From Streptomyces sp. SA15 (GTDB lineage: Bacteria > Actinomycetota > Actinomycetes > Streptomycetales > Streptomycetaceae): a stretch of DNA of 64,000 nucleotides. Positions 56,323 to 64,000 of this stretch are shown here, in pieces (position 1 is the stretch's first letter; every line of letters starts with the position of its first letter). The position numbers were made by a program, and so were the translations under genes. Under the pieces are notes generated by a model. It made no database searches and was not told where the DNA came from. It saw nothing but the letters and a program-made list of their open reading frames with translations. The DNA is taken from the NCBI RefSeq assembly GCF_002291145.1, contig NZ_NTGE01000210.1, positions 1 through 64,000 on the forward strand, given 5' to 3'.

Positions 56323-59174
56323 CTGCTTGCCTCCTCGACTGTGCCCCCCGTGGCTTCTTCGGATGCTGCGTTTCCTACTGCGGGCCTGTTCGTCCGGCCG
56401 GTCTGTTCGGCGATCTCCACCTCTACGTCGCGGTAGCCGGCCTCCGCCCCCCGGCGGAAGCCGCCGAGGCGGCGGCGGAGAGCTTCGGCGTCCACGGAGC
56501 CGCTGCGCTGGCGGGGCAGCGGGGCGGGGGCGGTGATCTTGGGGGTGCGCTTGGGGAGGCCCTTGTCGGTGACAAGTTCTTCCGGGGCGTCCGGGGTGCG
56601 TTCGTGTTCCGTCTCGGCTTCGCCTTCGACGGTTTCGTTCCCACCCGCACCACCCGTGCTGCTTTCGTCGTCGGGTGCGGGTGGCCCCTGTGGGGCGTCC
56701 TCACCGTCGGCGGCCGCGGGAGTCGGGACCAGGAGTGCCATCGTGGTCTCGGCCGGGATCTCCGGTGCCGGGGCTTTCGGTGCCGGGGTCTCCGGCTCTG
56801 GGGCCTGCGGTGCCGGGTCCTCGTCCGGTGTCGTCGCCTCGGACCGGCGTACGGCCTTCTCCGCGAGTGCCACCAGCGGGTCGCCGCTCTCCGAACGGCC
56901 GCGCAGGACGTTGGAGTTGACCTCCGCGTCCGCTCCCGGCAGGGAGAAGCTGTGCGTGCCCGCGGTGAGCGGCGAGGACGAGGACGCGGACGATACCGGG
57001 ACGGCGGCGGACGGTGCGGCCGCCAGCAGTGTCTTCGGCAGGACCACGACGGCGGCGACGCCGCCCTGCTTCTGCTCGCGCAGCTGCACCCGCACGCCGT
57101 GCCGGTGGGCGAGGCGGGCCACGACGTACAGGCCGAGGCCGAGGCCCTCTTCACCGTCGTGGTCGTAGGAGTCGTACGGGGTGTCGGGGTCGAAGTCGGC
57201 GAGCCGGGAGTTGAGGGCGCTCATCCGGTCGGCGGTCATGCCGATGCCCTCGTCGTGGACGGAGAGCATGACCTCGCCGCTCTCCAGGAGCCAGCCGGAG
57301 ACCTCGACGGGCAGGTCGGGCGGGGAGAACGAGGTGGCGTTCTCCATGAGTTCGGCGAGGAGGTGGGAGAGGTCGTCCGCGGCGAAGCCGGCCACGTGCG
57401 CGTGCGGCGGCAGCGCGGCGATGCGGACACGCTCGTACCGCTCGATCTCGCTGACCGCGGCGCGTACGACGTCGACCAGCGGGACCGGTCCCGCGCTCTG
57501 CTGGACATGCTCGGTGCCTGCGAGGACGAGGAGATTCTCACTGTGCCGGCGCATGACCGTGGCGAAGTGGTCCAGCTTGAAGAGCGTGGCGAGCCGGTCC
57601 GGGTCCTGCTCGCGCTCCTCCAGGCCCTCGATGACGGCGAGTTGCCGCTCGACGAGACCGAGTGTGCGCAGCGCGAGGTTGACGAAGGTGGCGGAGATGC
57701 CGGTGCGCAGCCGTTCCAACTGTGCGGCGGACTCGGCGAGTTCGGTCTTGAGCTGCTCGCGAGCGTCGGCCATCTTCTGCCGCTGGCCGACCAGGTGCTT
57801 GCGGTCGGCCTCCAGCGTGGTGACGCGCTCGGCGAGGGCGACGGCGTGCGCGTGCAGGGCGTTGACGGAGCGGACGACCTGGGCGAACTCGTCGTTGCGG
57901 CCGGTGAAGGTGACCGGTTCCTGGGCGGTGGGGTCCTCCGCCTCGGCGAGCCGGGCCGAGCCGCGCCGCAGGACGGACAGCGGCCGGGTGAGGGTGCGGG
58001 CCATGGCGGTGGCGATGCCGACGGCCAGCAGGATGAGGGCGCCGAGGACGGCGATCCGGATCTCCAGCGCGGTGACGTCGTCGTCGCGCAGCTGGGCGAG
58101 GTCCTTGACCTTGCGGTCGTACAGGGCGGCCTCCGCACCGCGCATCGCGTCGATGCGGGCGGAGAGGGCGGCGTCGACCCTGGTGGCGCTGGTGCCGAGT
58201 TCGCCGTCGCTCAGGGTCGGCTGGTCGGTGAGGGTGGCGAGGTACTTCTCGGCGGAGTTGACCTCGGGGCCGGTGACGGTCGAGTCGTACGAGGTGACGG
58301 CGGCCTTGGGCGCGGAGTCCTGGAAGTCGGCGAGGGCGGCGTCGGAGCGGAGACGGGCCTGCTGGGCGGCGGCGGTCAGGGCGTCGCGCAGCTTGGCGTC
58401 GGCGTCCGAGGTGGTCCGCTCGGTCGTCGGCAGGCCGGTGACGGGGTCGATGACGGTCTGGGTCGTCGTCGGCACGCTGAGGGCCGCGAGGAGGAGCCCG
58501 CGGGTGGCGGCGGCCTGCTGGACGGCGGAGTCCAGCTCGGCGAGGGCGTACGTGCCGGAGCCCGCGCGGGGCGGCATCTGTTCGGCCAGTCCCTCGGCGA
58601 GCCGGTGGAGCTCGGTGATGGTGGTGGAGTAGGCCTGGTGCGCTTCGACAGCGCTGCTCTTGCCGGTGAGCGCCGCTCGCCGTACGGCGTCTATGCCGTC
58701 GAGGTCGCCGCGCAGGGAGGCGGGCGCGTCCCCGTCGGCCCGCAGCTCCTCGACCTGCCGGTCGACGCGGACGCTGCGCTGCTCGCTGGGCGCCTTGGAC
58801 TTGGACCGCCCGGCGGCGATGTAGGAGGTGACCTCGTCCCGCTCGTCGGCGAGCGAGTGGGCGAGCGCGAGGGCGTCCTGGGTCTGCTCGGCGAGGGTCA
58901 CCAGATCCTGCGCGTCGCTCAGTTCCCCGGAGGCGGTGACGACGGAGGGGACGCCGGCCCCGGCTATGGCGGCGGCCACGACGGCGACGGCGAGAATGAG
59001 CCGGGTGCGTACGTGGGTGGGCCGGCCCTTGCCGACAGGTGTGTCGGAGCCGATGCCGGAGTTGGGGGTGCCGGGCGTGGGCTCCACGCCTTTGCCGGAG
59101 GCTGCCTGCTTGCCTGTGCGACGAGGCCGCGTCTTCTGCACCGGTGCTCGCATTCCTGACTCGTGAGTACCCAT
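56319..59174 (-). CDS. cvnA: Conservon sensor kinase-like protein CvnA
   Basis: 951 residues. Helix 1 lies near residues 55-80, followed by an extracellular domain of about 290 residues and helix 2 near 370-390 (IRIAVLGALILLAVGIATAM). A HAMP-like coiled region follows. The ATP part has LFKLDHFATVMRRHSENLLV, LLAELMENATSFSPP, HDEGIGMTADRMS and GLGLGLYVVARLAHRHGVRV. No ordinary phosphoacceptor His box is present, so it may signal by conformation through CvnB-CvnD. The C-terminal 250 residues are disordered, Pro/Glu/Ala-rich. It is the first gene of cvnABCD plus the StyA-like gene. ATG at 59174 is used; a start nearer helix 1 is possible. Confidence 0.92.
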   Translation of the reverse strand: MGTHESGMRAPVQKTRPRRTGKQAASGKGVEPTPGTPNSGIGSDTPVGKGRPTHVRTRLILAVAVVAAAIAGAGVPSVVTASGELSDAQDLVTLAEQTQDALALAHSLADERDEVTSYIAAGRSKSKAPSEQRSVRVDRQVEELRADGDAPASLRGDLDGIDAVRRAALTGKSSAVEAHQAYSTTITELHRLAEGLAEQMPPRAGSGTYALAELDSAVQQAAATRGLLLAALSVPTTTQTVIDPVTGLPTTERTTSDADAKLRDALTAAAQQARLRSDAALADFQDSAPKAAVTSYDSTVTGPEVNSAEKYLATLTDQPTLSDGELGTSATRVDAALSARIDAMRGAEAALYDRKVKDLAQLRDDDVTALEIRIAVLGALILLAVGIATAMARTLTRPLSVLRRGSARLAEAEDPTAQEPVTFTGRNDEFAQVVRSVNALHAHAVALAERVTTLEADRKHLVGQRQKMADAREQLKTELAESAAQLERLRTGISATFVNLALRTLGLVERQLAVIEGLEEREQDPDRLATLFKLDHFATVMRRHSENLLVLAGTEHVQQSAGPVPLVDVVRAAVSEIERYERVRIAALPPHAHVAGFAADDLSHLLAELMENATSFSPPDLPVEVSGWLLESGEVMLSVHDEGIGMTADRMSALNSRLADFDPDTPYDSYDHDGEEGLGLGLYVVARLAHRHGVRVQLREQKQGGVAAVVVLPKTLLAAAPSAAVPVSSASSSSPLTAGTHSFSLPGADAEVNSNVLRGRSESGDPLVALAEKAVRRSEATTPDEDPAPQAPEPETPAPKAPAPEIPAETTMALLVPTPAAADGEDAPQGPPAPDDESSTGGAGGNETVEGEAETEHERTPDAPEELVTDKGLPKRTPKITAPAPLPRQRSGSVDAEALRRRLGGFRRGAEAGYRDVEVEIAEQTGRTNRPAVGNAASEEATGGTVEEASS

Positions 59175-59520
59175 GGGCCCGGGTTACGCTCCGTCACTAG
59201 TGCCGACTCTGCGTACACGCAGTTACGGACCCCGACCCTCCCAGTGCCGGTGGGCAGTGGCCGCGCATCACCAGACCCGCCACCCGAAGGAGTGAACATC
59301 GGAGGAGAGTTGGCGGGCAAGTTCCTGCGGCGCATCCGACACCCTTGCCGGGCGGGCCGGTTGGACGTCTGCGGCGGGCGGTGGCAGTATTCGCCGCCAC
59401 GTCTTCCCGGAGCGCATCATTCCACCCCAAAGCAGGCTCCTGACCTGCGAGGGTTCGTCAATTCGGCAACAGATGCCAGCCTTTCGCGCACCTTGTGAAG
59501 AGCTCGTGCAGACTGGCCGG
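59175..59520. other. 346-bp divergent gap before the PP2C gene
   Basis: No gene is recognised. It should hold the conservon promoter (leftward) and the phosphatase promoter (rightward). AT-richer patches occur near 59415-59470 but give no clear -10/-35 pair. A rightward open frame across it lacks a ribosome site and coding character. Confidence 0.5.
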
Positions 59521-60321
59521 ATGCGTACGGAGCTTGTTTCGGCCTCTGGTGATCCGGCCCGCCCCAACGAGGACTTCGCGAGTGTCGGACTTCCGGCTTC
59601 CGGACTGGGCGGAGCACTCGTGGTCCTGGACGGGGTGACACCACCGAAGGACGCCACGGGCTGTCTGCATTCCGTGCCCTGGTTCACCGCGCGCCTCGGC
59701 GGGGCGCTGACCGAACTGACCGTTTCCCGCCGAGATGTGACGCTGCCGGAGATCCTGTCGCAGGCAATTCTCCGAACAGCCGAGTCCCACTCGGCCACTT
59801 GTGACCTTTCTCACCCACGTACCCCTCAGGCAACGGTGGTTGTGGCGCGCTGGTCCCCGCAGACGGTGGAGTACCTGGTCCTGTCGGACTCGGCACTGTT
59901 GCTGGAGTCACCGACGGGCTCGGTCACCCCCGTGCTGGACGACCGCCTCTCCCGCCTCCCCCGCTCGGCTCTGGCCACGGACGCGCTGGTCGACTCGACG
60001 CTCCGCAACAAGGAGGGGGGCTTCTTCACGGCGGCGGCGGATCCGTCGGTTGCGGGGAGAGCGGTGACGGGCACCCTGCCCCGCTCGGAGGTCCGCGCCC
60101 TGGTCGCCCTCACGGACGGGGCGACGCGGTGGGTGGAGAAGTTCCGGGAGGGCGGCTGGGGGGACTGCTTCACCTTCGTACGGAAGGAGGGGGCGGGGGC
60201 GCTGGTGGAGCGGGTGCGGGGGCTGGAGCGGAGGGACGCGGAGGAGCGGGCGTATCTGGGCCGGAGCAAGACGCACGATGACGCGACGGTGGTGTACGTG
60301 GAGCTGCCGCTCAAGCAGTAA
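59521..60321 (+). CDS. PP2C-like protein phosphatase
   Basis: 266 residues. RPNEDFASVG, GGALVVLDGVTPP, VEYLVLSDSALLL, LVALTDGATRWVEKF and KTHDDATVVYVELP give the metal-binding Asp set of the PP2C fold (PF13672 type). It likely removes phosphate from Ser/Thr using manganese or magnesium. The substrate is unknown; the transmembrane kinase earlier in the window is far away. ATG at 59521 is preferred over one 16 codons upstream. The stop codon is part of a perfect inverted repeat. Confidence 0.8.
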   Translation: MRTELVSASGDPARPNEDFASVGLPASGLGGALVVLDGVTPPKDATGCLHSVPWFTARLGGALTELTVSRRDVTLPEILSQAILRTAESHSATCDLSHPRTPQATVVVARWSPQTVEYLVLSDSALLLESPTGSVTPVLDDRLSRLPRSALATDALVDSTLRNKEGGFFTAAADPSVAGRAVTGTLPRSEVRALVALTDGATRWVEKFREGGWGDCFTFVRKEGAGALVERVRGLERRDAEERAYLGRSKTHDDATVVYVELPLKQ

Positions 60322-60399
60322 TTGGCAGATCTGTTCCACCCCCGCCAGAGAAAACCCCAGGTCACGCACCCGCCTCGGTGGAACAGATCTGCCAATTAC
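60318..60399. terminator. Perfect 23-bp inverted repeat, probable bidirectional terminator
   Basis: GTAATTGGCAGATCTGTTCC at 60318-60337 continues three bases to 60340 and pairs without mismatch with 60377-60399; the spacer is 36 bases. The left arm contains the stop codon of the phosphatase gene and the right arm ends 18 bases from the MarR stop. The arms are much lower in G+C than their surroundings. Termination for both converging genes is the simplest role. Confidence 0.65.
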
Positions 60400-60416
60400 C
60401 TACCCGCCGACGCGGC

Positions 60417-60935
60417 CTACTTCTCCATCCCTCGGTTCAGCTGGTGCAGCAACCGCGCCAGCTCCGCCACCTCCCGCCGGTCCCAGTGCGCGAGCTGGCT
60501 CACGTACCGCGCCCGGCGGGCCTCGCGGACCTTGCCGACCCGGCTGCGGCCCTCCTCGGTGAGGTGGACGAGCCAGGCGCGGCCGTCGGCGGGGTCGGGT
60601 TCGCGGGCGATCAGGCCGAGGTGTTCCAGGGCGCGCAGCTGACGGGACATGGTGGCCTTGCCGACGCCGATGTAGGCAGCGAGTTCGGTGGCACGCTGGC
60701 GGCCGCACTCGTCCAGGCGTACGAGCAGGCCGTACGCCGCCGACTCCAGGTCCGGATGGACCTCGCGGGCCATCTCGCCCGACGACGCCCGAGCCCGCCG
60801 TAGGAAAACCGTCAGCTCGCGCTCCAGCGCGAGGAACTCCCGGTCCGCACCGCTCGGCCCCGCACCGCTCGGCGACACCTCGGCTTCGGCTCGGCGTCCG
60901 TCGCCGTTCTCGTCGCCGTTCCCGTCTTCGTGCAC
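60417..60935 (-). CDS. MarR-family transcriptional regulator
   Basis: 172 residues from the GTG chosen. An acidic, Gly/Asn-rich N-terminus (HEDGNGDENGDGRR) precedes the winged helix. The DNA-binding part has YGLLVRLDECGRQRATELAA, YIGVGKATMSRQLRALEHLG and DPADGRAWLVHLTEEG (wing). It would bind as a dimer; the ligand and target are unknown. A TTG 31 codons upstream also keeps the frame open, but the extra residues lack MarR character. A likely lon terminator lies between the two genes. Confidence 0.88.
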   Translation of the reverse strand: MHEDGNGDENGDGRRAEAEVSPSGAGPSGADREFLALERELTVFLRRARASSGEMAREVHPDLESAAYGLLVRLDECGRQRATELAAYIGVGKATMSRQLRALEHLGLIAREPDPADGRAWLVHLTEEGRSRVGKVREARRARYVSQLAHWDRREVAELARLLHQLNRGMEK

Positions 60936-61067
60936 GTCAGCCCCTGCCTCGGTCTTCCCGGTCCTGAAAGTTTCCGCCACACGCCGCTGTCGCCGCAGCT
61001 CCGCCAGTATTTCGCAGGGCTGGACCAACGGCAGCTCGCGGGCCCGGCCGATACCCCCCGTACGGCG

Positions 61068-61102
61068 AAGGCCCGGACCTCACTCACGAGAACCCGGGCC
61101 TT
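61068..61102 (-). terminator. Hairpin terminator after lon
   Basis: AAGGCCCGG (61068-61076) and CCGGGCCTT (61094-61102) form a 9-bp perfect stem with a 17-base loop, starting about 20 bases after the lon stop on the leftward strand. No T-run, as is common in the genus. Confidence 0.6.
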
Positions 61103-61122
61103 GCCTTATCCGATGGCGTCCG

Positions 61123-63555
61123 TCACGCCGCCACCGGAACCTCCGGCGCGGCCCCGTTCGTCGCCGGGGACAGCGCCAGCTCCAGGACCTGGCGGACGTC
61201 GGTGACGGCGTGGACGTCCAGCTTGTCCAGCACCTCCGCGGGGACGTCGTCCAGGTCGGGCTCGTTGCGCTTGGGGATGACGACCGTCGTGACGCCCGCC
61301 CGGTGCGCGGCGAGCAGCTTCTGCTTCACGCCGCCGATCGGCAGGACCCGCCCGGTCAGCGACACCTCACCTGTCATCGCCACATCCGTCCGCACGAGCC
61401 GGCCGCTCAGCAGCGACGCCAGCGCCGTCGTCATCGTGACGCCCGCGCTCGGGCCGTCCTTCGGCACCGCGCCCGCCGGGAAGTGGATGTGCACGCCCCG
61501 GTCCTTCAGGTCGGCCACCGGGAGTTCGAGCTCCGCGCCGTGCGAGCGCAGGAAGCTCAGCGCGATCTGCGCCGACTCCTTCATGACGTCGCCCAGCTGG
61601 CCCGTCAGGGTCAGACCCGCCGCGCCCGTCTCCGGGTCGGCCAGCGACGCCTCGACGAACAGGACGTCACCGCCCGCTCCGGTGACCGCGAGGCCCGTCG
61701 CCACGCCCGGCACCGCCGTGCGCCGCTCGGCCGGATCCTGCGCGGACTCCGGCACGTGGTGCGGCCGGCCGATCAGGTCGCGGAGGTCACCCTCGCCGAC
61801 CGTGAACGGCAGCTTCCGCTCGCCCAGTTCGTGCTGGGCCGCGACCTTGCGCAGCAGCCGGGCGATGGACCGCTCCAGGTTGCGGACACCCGCCTCACGC
61901 GTGTACTCGCCGGCCAGCTTGCGAAGCGCGCCCTCGTCGACGACGACCTCGTCCTTCTCGAGCCCCGCCCGCTCCAGCTGGCGCGGCAGCAGGTGGTCGC
62001 GCGCGATGACGATCTTCTCGTCCTCGGTGTAGCCGTCGAGCCGGACCAGCTCCATACGGTCGAGCAGCGCCTCCGGGATGGCCTCCAGGACGTTGGCGGT
62101 GGCGAGGAAGACGACGTCCGACAGGTCCAGCTCCACCTCCAGGTAGTGGTCCCGGAAGGTGTGGTTCTGCGCGGGGTCGAGCACCTCCAGCAGGGCCGCC
62201 GCCGGGTCGCCGCGGAAGTCCGAGCCCACCTTGTCGATCTCGTCGAGCAGGACCACCGGGTTCATCGACCCGGCCTCCTTGATGGCGCGGACGATACGGC
62301 CGGGCAGCGCGCCGACGTACGTACGCCGGTGCCCGCGGATCTCCGCCTCGTCCCGGACGCCGCCCAGCGCCACCCGGACGAACTTCCGGCCCATCGCGTG
62401 GGCGACGGACTCGCCGAGCGAGGTCTTGCCGACGCCGGGCGGACCCACGAGGGCCAGTACGGCACCACCGCGCCGGCCGCCCACGACGCCCAGGCCCCGG
62501 TCGCTGCGGCGCTTGCGCACCGCCAGGTACTCGGTGATCCGCTCCTTCACGTCCTCCAGGCCGGCGTGCTCGGCGTCGAGGATCTCCTTCGCGCCCCGGA
62601 TGTCGTACGCGGAAGAACTGTCATCGGTTCGCTCGTTCCACGGCAGTTCGAGCACGGTGTCGAGCCAGGTGCGGATCCACGAGCCCTCGGGCGACTGGTC
62701 GCTCGACCGCTCCAGCTTGTCGACCTCCTTGAGAGCGGCCTCGCGGACCTTCTCGGGCAGGTCGGCGGCCTCGACGCGGGCGCGGTAGTCGTCGGACTCC
62801 TCGCCCTCCTTCTCGCCGCCCAGCTCGCGCAGCTCCTTGCGTACGGCTTCCAGCTGTCGGCGCAGCAGGAACTCCCGCTGCTGCTTGTCGACGCCCTCCT
62901 GGACGTCCTTGGCGATGGTCTCGGCGACATCCTGCTCGGCGAGGTGGTCGCGCAGCTGCTGCGTGGCCAGCTTGAGGCGGGCCACCGGGTCGGCGGTCTC
63001 GAGGAGTTCGACCTTCTGGTCCGTGGTCAGGAAGGGCGAGTAGCCCGAGTTGTCGGCGAGGGCGGACACGTCGTCGATGGCCTGCACCCGGTCGACGACC
63101 TGCCAGGCGCCGCGCTTGCGCAGCCAGGCCGTGGCCAGCGCCTTGTACTCCTTGACCAGTTCGGTGACGTGCCCCGGCAGCGGGTCGGGCACGCGCTCGT
63201 CGAGCCGCGTCCCCTCGACCCACAGCGCCGCACCCGGCCCGGTCGTCCCGGCGCCGATCTTCACCCGCCCCCGGCCGCGGATCAGGGCGCCCGGGTCGCC
63301 GTCGGCCAGCCGGCCGACCTGCTCGACGGTGCCGAGCACACCCGTGCCCGCGTACGTCCCGTCGATGCGTGGCACCAGGAGAACCTTCGGCTTTCCGGGT
63401 TCCGACCGGGCGGCGGCCTGGGCGGCCTCCACCGCGGCGCGTACGTCGGCGTCATTCAGGTCCAGCGGAACCACCATGCCGGGCAGCACGACCTCGTCGT
63501 CGAGCGGCAGCACGGGCAGGGCGAGCGGTGTGAACGCCGTGGACTCAGCAGCCAT
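61123..63555 (-). CDS. lon: Lon ATP-dependent protease
   Basis: 810 residues. LON substrate domain first (LALPVLPLDDEVVLPGMVVP). The AAA+ module has Walker A GPPGVGKTSLGES near residue 372 and Walker B VVLLDEIDKVGSDFRGDPAA. The serine protease domain has the catalytic Ser in PKDGPSAGVTMTTAL near 699 and the catalytic Lys in GGVKQKLLAAHRAG near 743. It degrades misfolded and regulatory proteins in the cytoplasm. ATG at 63555 is chosen, with GGGGAG upstream. An HAIR-type operator lies about 20 bases before the start, so heat-shock control by HspR is expected. Confidence 0.96.
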   Translation of the reverse strand: MAAESTAFTPLALPVLPLDDEVVLPGMVVPLDLNDADVRAAVEAAQAAARSEPGKPKVLLVPRIDGTYAGTGVLGTVEQVGRLADGDPGALIRGRGRVKIGAGTTGPGAALWVEGTRLDERVPDPLPGHVTELVKEYKALATAWLRKRGAWQVVDRVQAIDDVSALADNSGYSPFLTTDQKVELLETADPVARLKLATQQLRDHLAEQDVAETIAKDVQEGVDKQQREFLLRRQLEAVRKELRELGGEKEGEESDDYRARVEAADLPEKVREAALKEVDKLERSSDQSPEGSWIRTWLDTVLELPWNERTDDSSSAYDIRGAKEILDAEHAGLEDVKERITEYLAVRKRRSDRGLGVVGGRRGGAVLALVGPPGVGKTSLGESVAHAMGRKFVRVALGGVRDEAEIRGHRRTYVGALPGRIVRAIKEAGSMNPVVLLDEIDKVGSDFRGDPAAALLEVLDPAQNHTFRDHYLEVELDLSDVVFLATANVLEAIPEALLDRMELVRLDGYTEDEKIVIARDHLLPRQLERAGLEKDEVVVDEGALRKLAGEYTREAGVRNLERSIARLLRKVAAQHELGERKLPFTVGEGDLRDLIGRPHHVPESAQDPAERRTAVPGVATGLAVTGAGGDVLFVEASLADPETGAAGLTLTGQLGDVMKESAQIALSFLRSHGAELELPVADLKDRGVHIHFPAGAVPKDGPSAGVTMTTALASLLSGRLVRTDVAMTGEVSLTGRVLPIGGVKQKLLAAHRAGVTTVVIPKRNEPDLDDVPAEVLDKLDVHAVTDVRQVLELALSPATNGAAPEVPVAA

Positions 63556-63576
63556 GATCTCCCCTTCGGCAGTCAA

Positions 63577-63597
63577 GTTGAGCTATGCCGACTCAAT
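63577..63597. promoter_or_regulatory. HAIR operator for HspR
   Basis: GTTGAGC-N7-ACTCAAT matches the HAIR consensus CTTGAGT-N7-ACTCAAG at all central positions (TTGAG and ACTCAA) with changed outer bases. It sits 22-42 bases upstream of the lon start, where HspR would block transcription. Confidence 0.75.
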
Positions 63598-63812
63598 GCA
63601 CGTGAGCCTCGGATTGTTCCCCGGGCGGCGTTCGCTGTCAGCGATCACCTTGGAGGGCCCCGAATTCGGGCCTGTCATCTGCGCGGATGACCGCTCCGAT
63701 ACGCCGTTGGTGGCCTCTACCCCGGTGGTGGCCTCCGGCCGTATGTCCGAGAACACCCAGCCGGCCCTCGGCCTTCCCCTGCGGCCTGGTGCGGGGCGAC
63801 GAAGGACCGCGT

Positions 63813-63882
63813 GAGTGGGACCGGGTGAGTGGGACCGCATGAGTGGGACCGCATGAGTGGGACCGCATGAGTGGGACCGGAC
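63813..63882. repeat. 14-bp tandem array GAGTGGGACCGCAT, five copies
   Basis: Units start at 63813, 63827, 63841, 63855 and 63869; three are identical. It lies in the 353-bp gap between lon and the gene at the right edge. Apart from the HAIR site I see nothing else there. Confidence 0.85.
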
Positions 63883-63908
63883 AGTCAGTGCCCCGCCGGG
63901 CCCTCGAA

Positions 63909-64000
63909 TCAAGCGCCGTCGGGCACGGGGTCCCGTAGCGGCCGAGCCCCGCCCCACCGCCGTACCCACGGCCAGGTCGCGATCCCGATGGCGAACGCCA
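63909..64000 (-). CDS. C-terminal end of a protein running off the right edge
   Basis: The last 29 codons read AFAIGIATWPWVRRWGGARP, then LRDPVPDGA and stop TGA at 63909-63911. A hydrophobic stretch followed by a basic tail suggests the end of a membrane protein with its C-terminus inside the cell. Too little is present to name a family. Confidence 0.4.
   Translation of the reverse strand, partial: AFAIGIATWPWVRRWGGARPLRDPVPDGA

Noticed and set aside
56142..59159. A frame of about 1000 codons on the plus strand opposite cvnA
   Set aside because: It is antisense to a recognisable conservon gene with overlapping cvn partners; composition is low-complexity Gly/Val/Arg.
59175..59520. Rightward open frame in the gap upstream of the PP2C gene
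   Set aside because: No ribosome site, no conserved pattern and irregular codon bias.
60688..63690. A frame of about 1000 codons on the plus strand opposite lon
   Set aside because: Antisense to an intact Lon protease with all catalytic motifs.

Overview
The window reads as Streptomyces (or a close relative) chromosome. It is very G+C-rich with strong third-position bias and frequent GTG and TTG starts. It carries families typical of the genus: a conservon (cvnABCD), paired XRE/DUF397 WhiJ-like modules, DmdR-type iron boxes, an HspR HAIR operator at lon, and Ku/LigD end joining. No rRNA, tRNA, CRISPR array or complete insertion sequence was seen. All family calls come from reading the sequence; no database search was run.

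Left part (1-14 kb): the 3' end of an amidinotransferase gene, a YbdK-type carboxylate-amine ligase, a DUF2071 protein and a small membrane operon (DUF2243 plus CtaG). Then come a secreted PL7 alginate lyase, a transmembrane Ser/Thr kinase, an MGT-type glycosyltransferase, a lipoprotein, an SDR dehydrogenase and a DUF899 protein. At 12.1-13.7 kb an archaeal-type aspartyl-tRNA synthetase lies behind what looks like a T-box leader with a GAC (Asp) specifier.

Accessory part (14-27 kb): a type I restriction-modification operon ordered hsdR-hsdS-(GIY-YIG/DUF4357)-hsdM. It is followed by two about 1.2-kb direct duplicates of an XRE/DUF397 module. Between the duplicates sit a LysR regulator, an F420-type oxidoreductase and a quinone oxidoreductase. 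Only the second duplicate keeps the divergent anti-sigma-like ATPase.

Middle (27-41 kb): aminopeptidase N; an iron-uptake operon in which EfeU and EfeO are fused and EfeB follows, under an iron box; a divergent arsO/arsR pair; a secreted beta-propeller phytase with tandem repeat arrays in its upstream region; a cyclophilin; and divergent ku and ligD-polymerase genes with a NERD protein beside them.

Right part (41-64 kb): a phosphatase, a lipoprotein plus orphan histidine kinase, an SH3 protein and a RodA/PBP2 pair for wall synthesis. A 169-bp hairpin repeat follows, then a nitrate-sensor-like kinase, an AurF-type diiron oxygenase with a TetR regulator, and an NlpC/P60 hydrolase. Next come a conservon with a StyA-like flavoprotein downstream, a PP2C-like phosphatase, a MarR regulator and Lon protease.

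Short tandem arrays recur between genes and inside coding low-complexity segments, and several convergent gene pairs overlap at their 3' ends.
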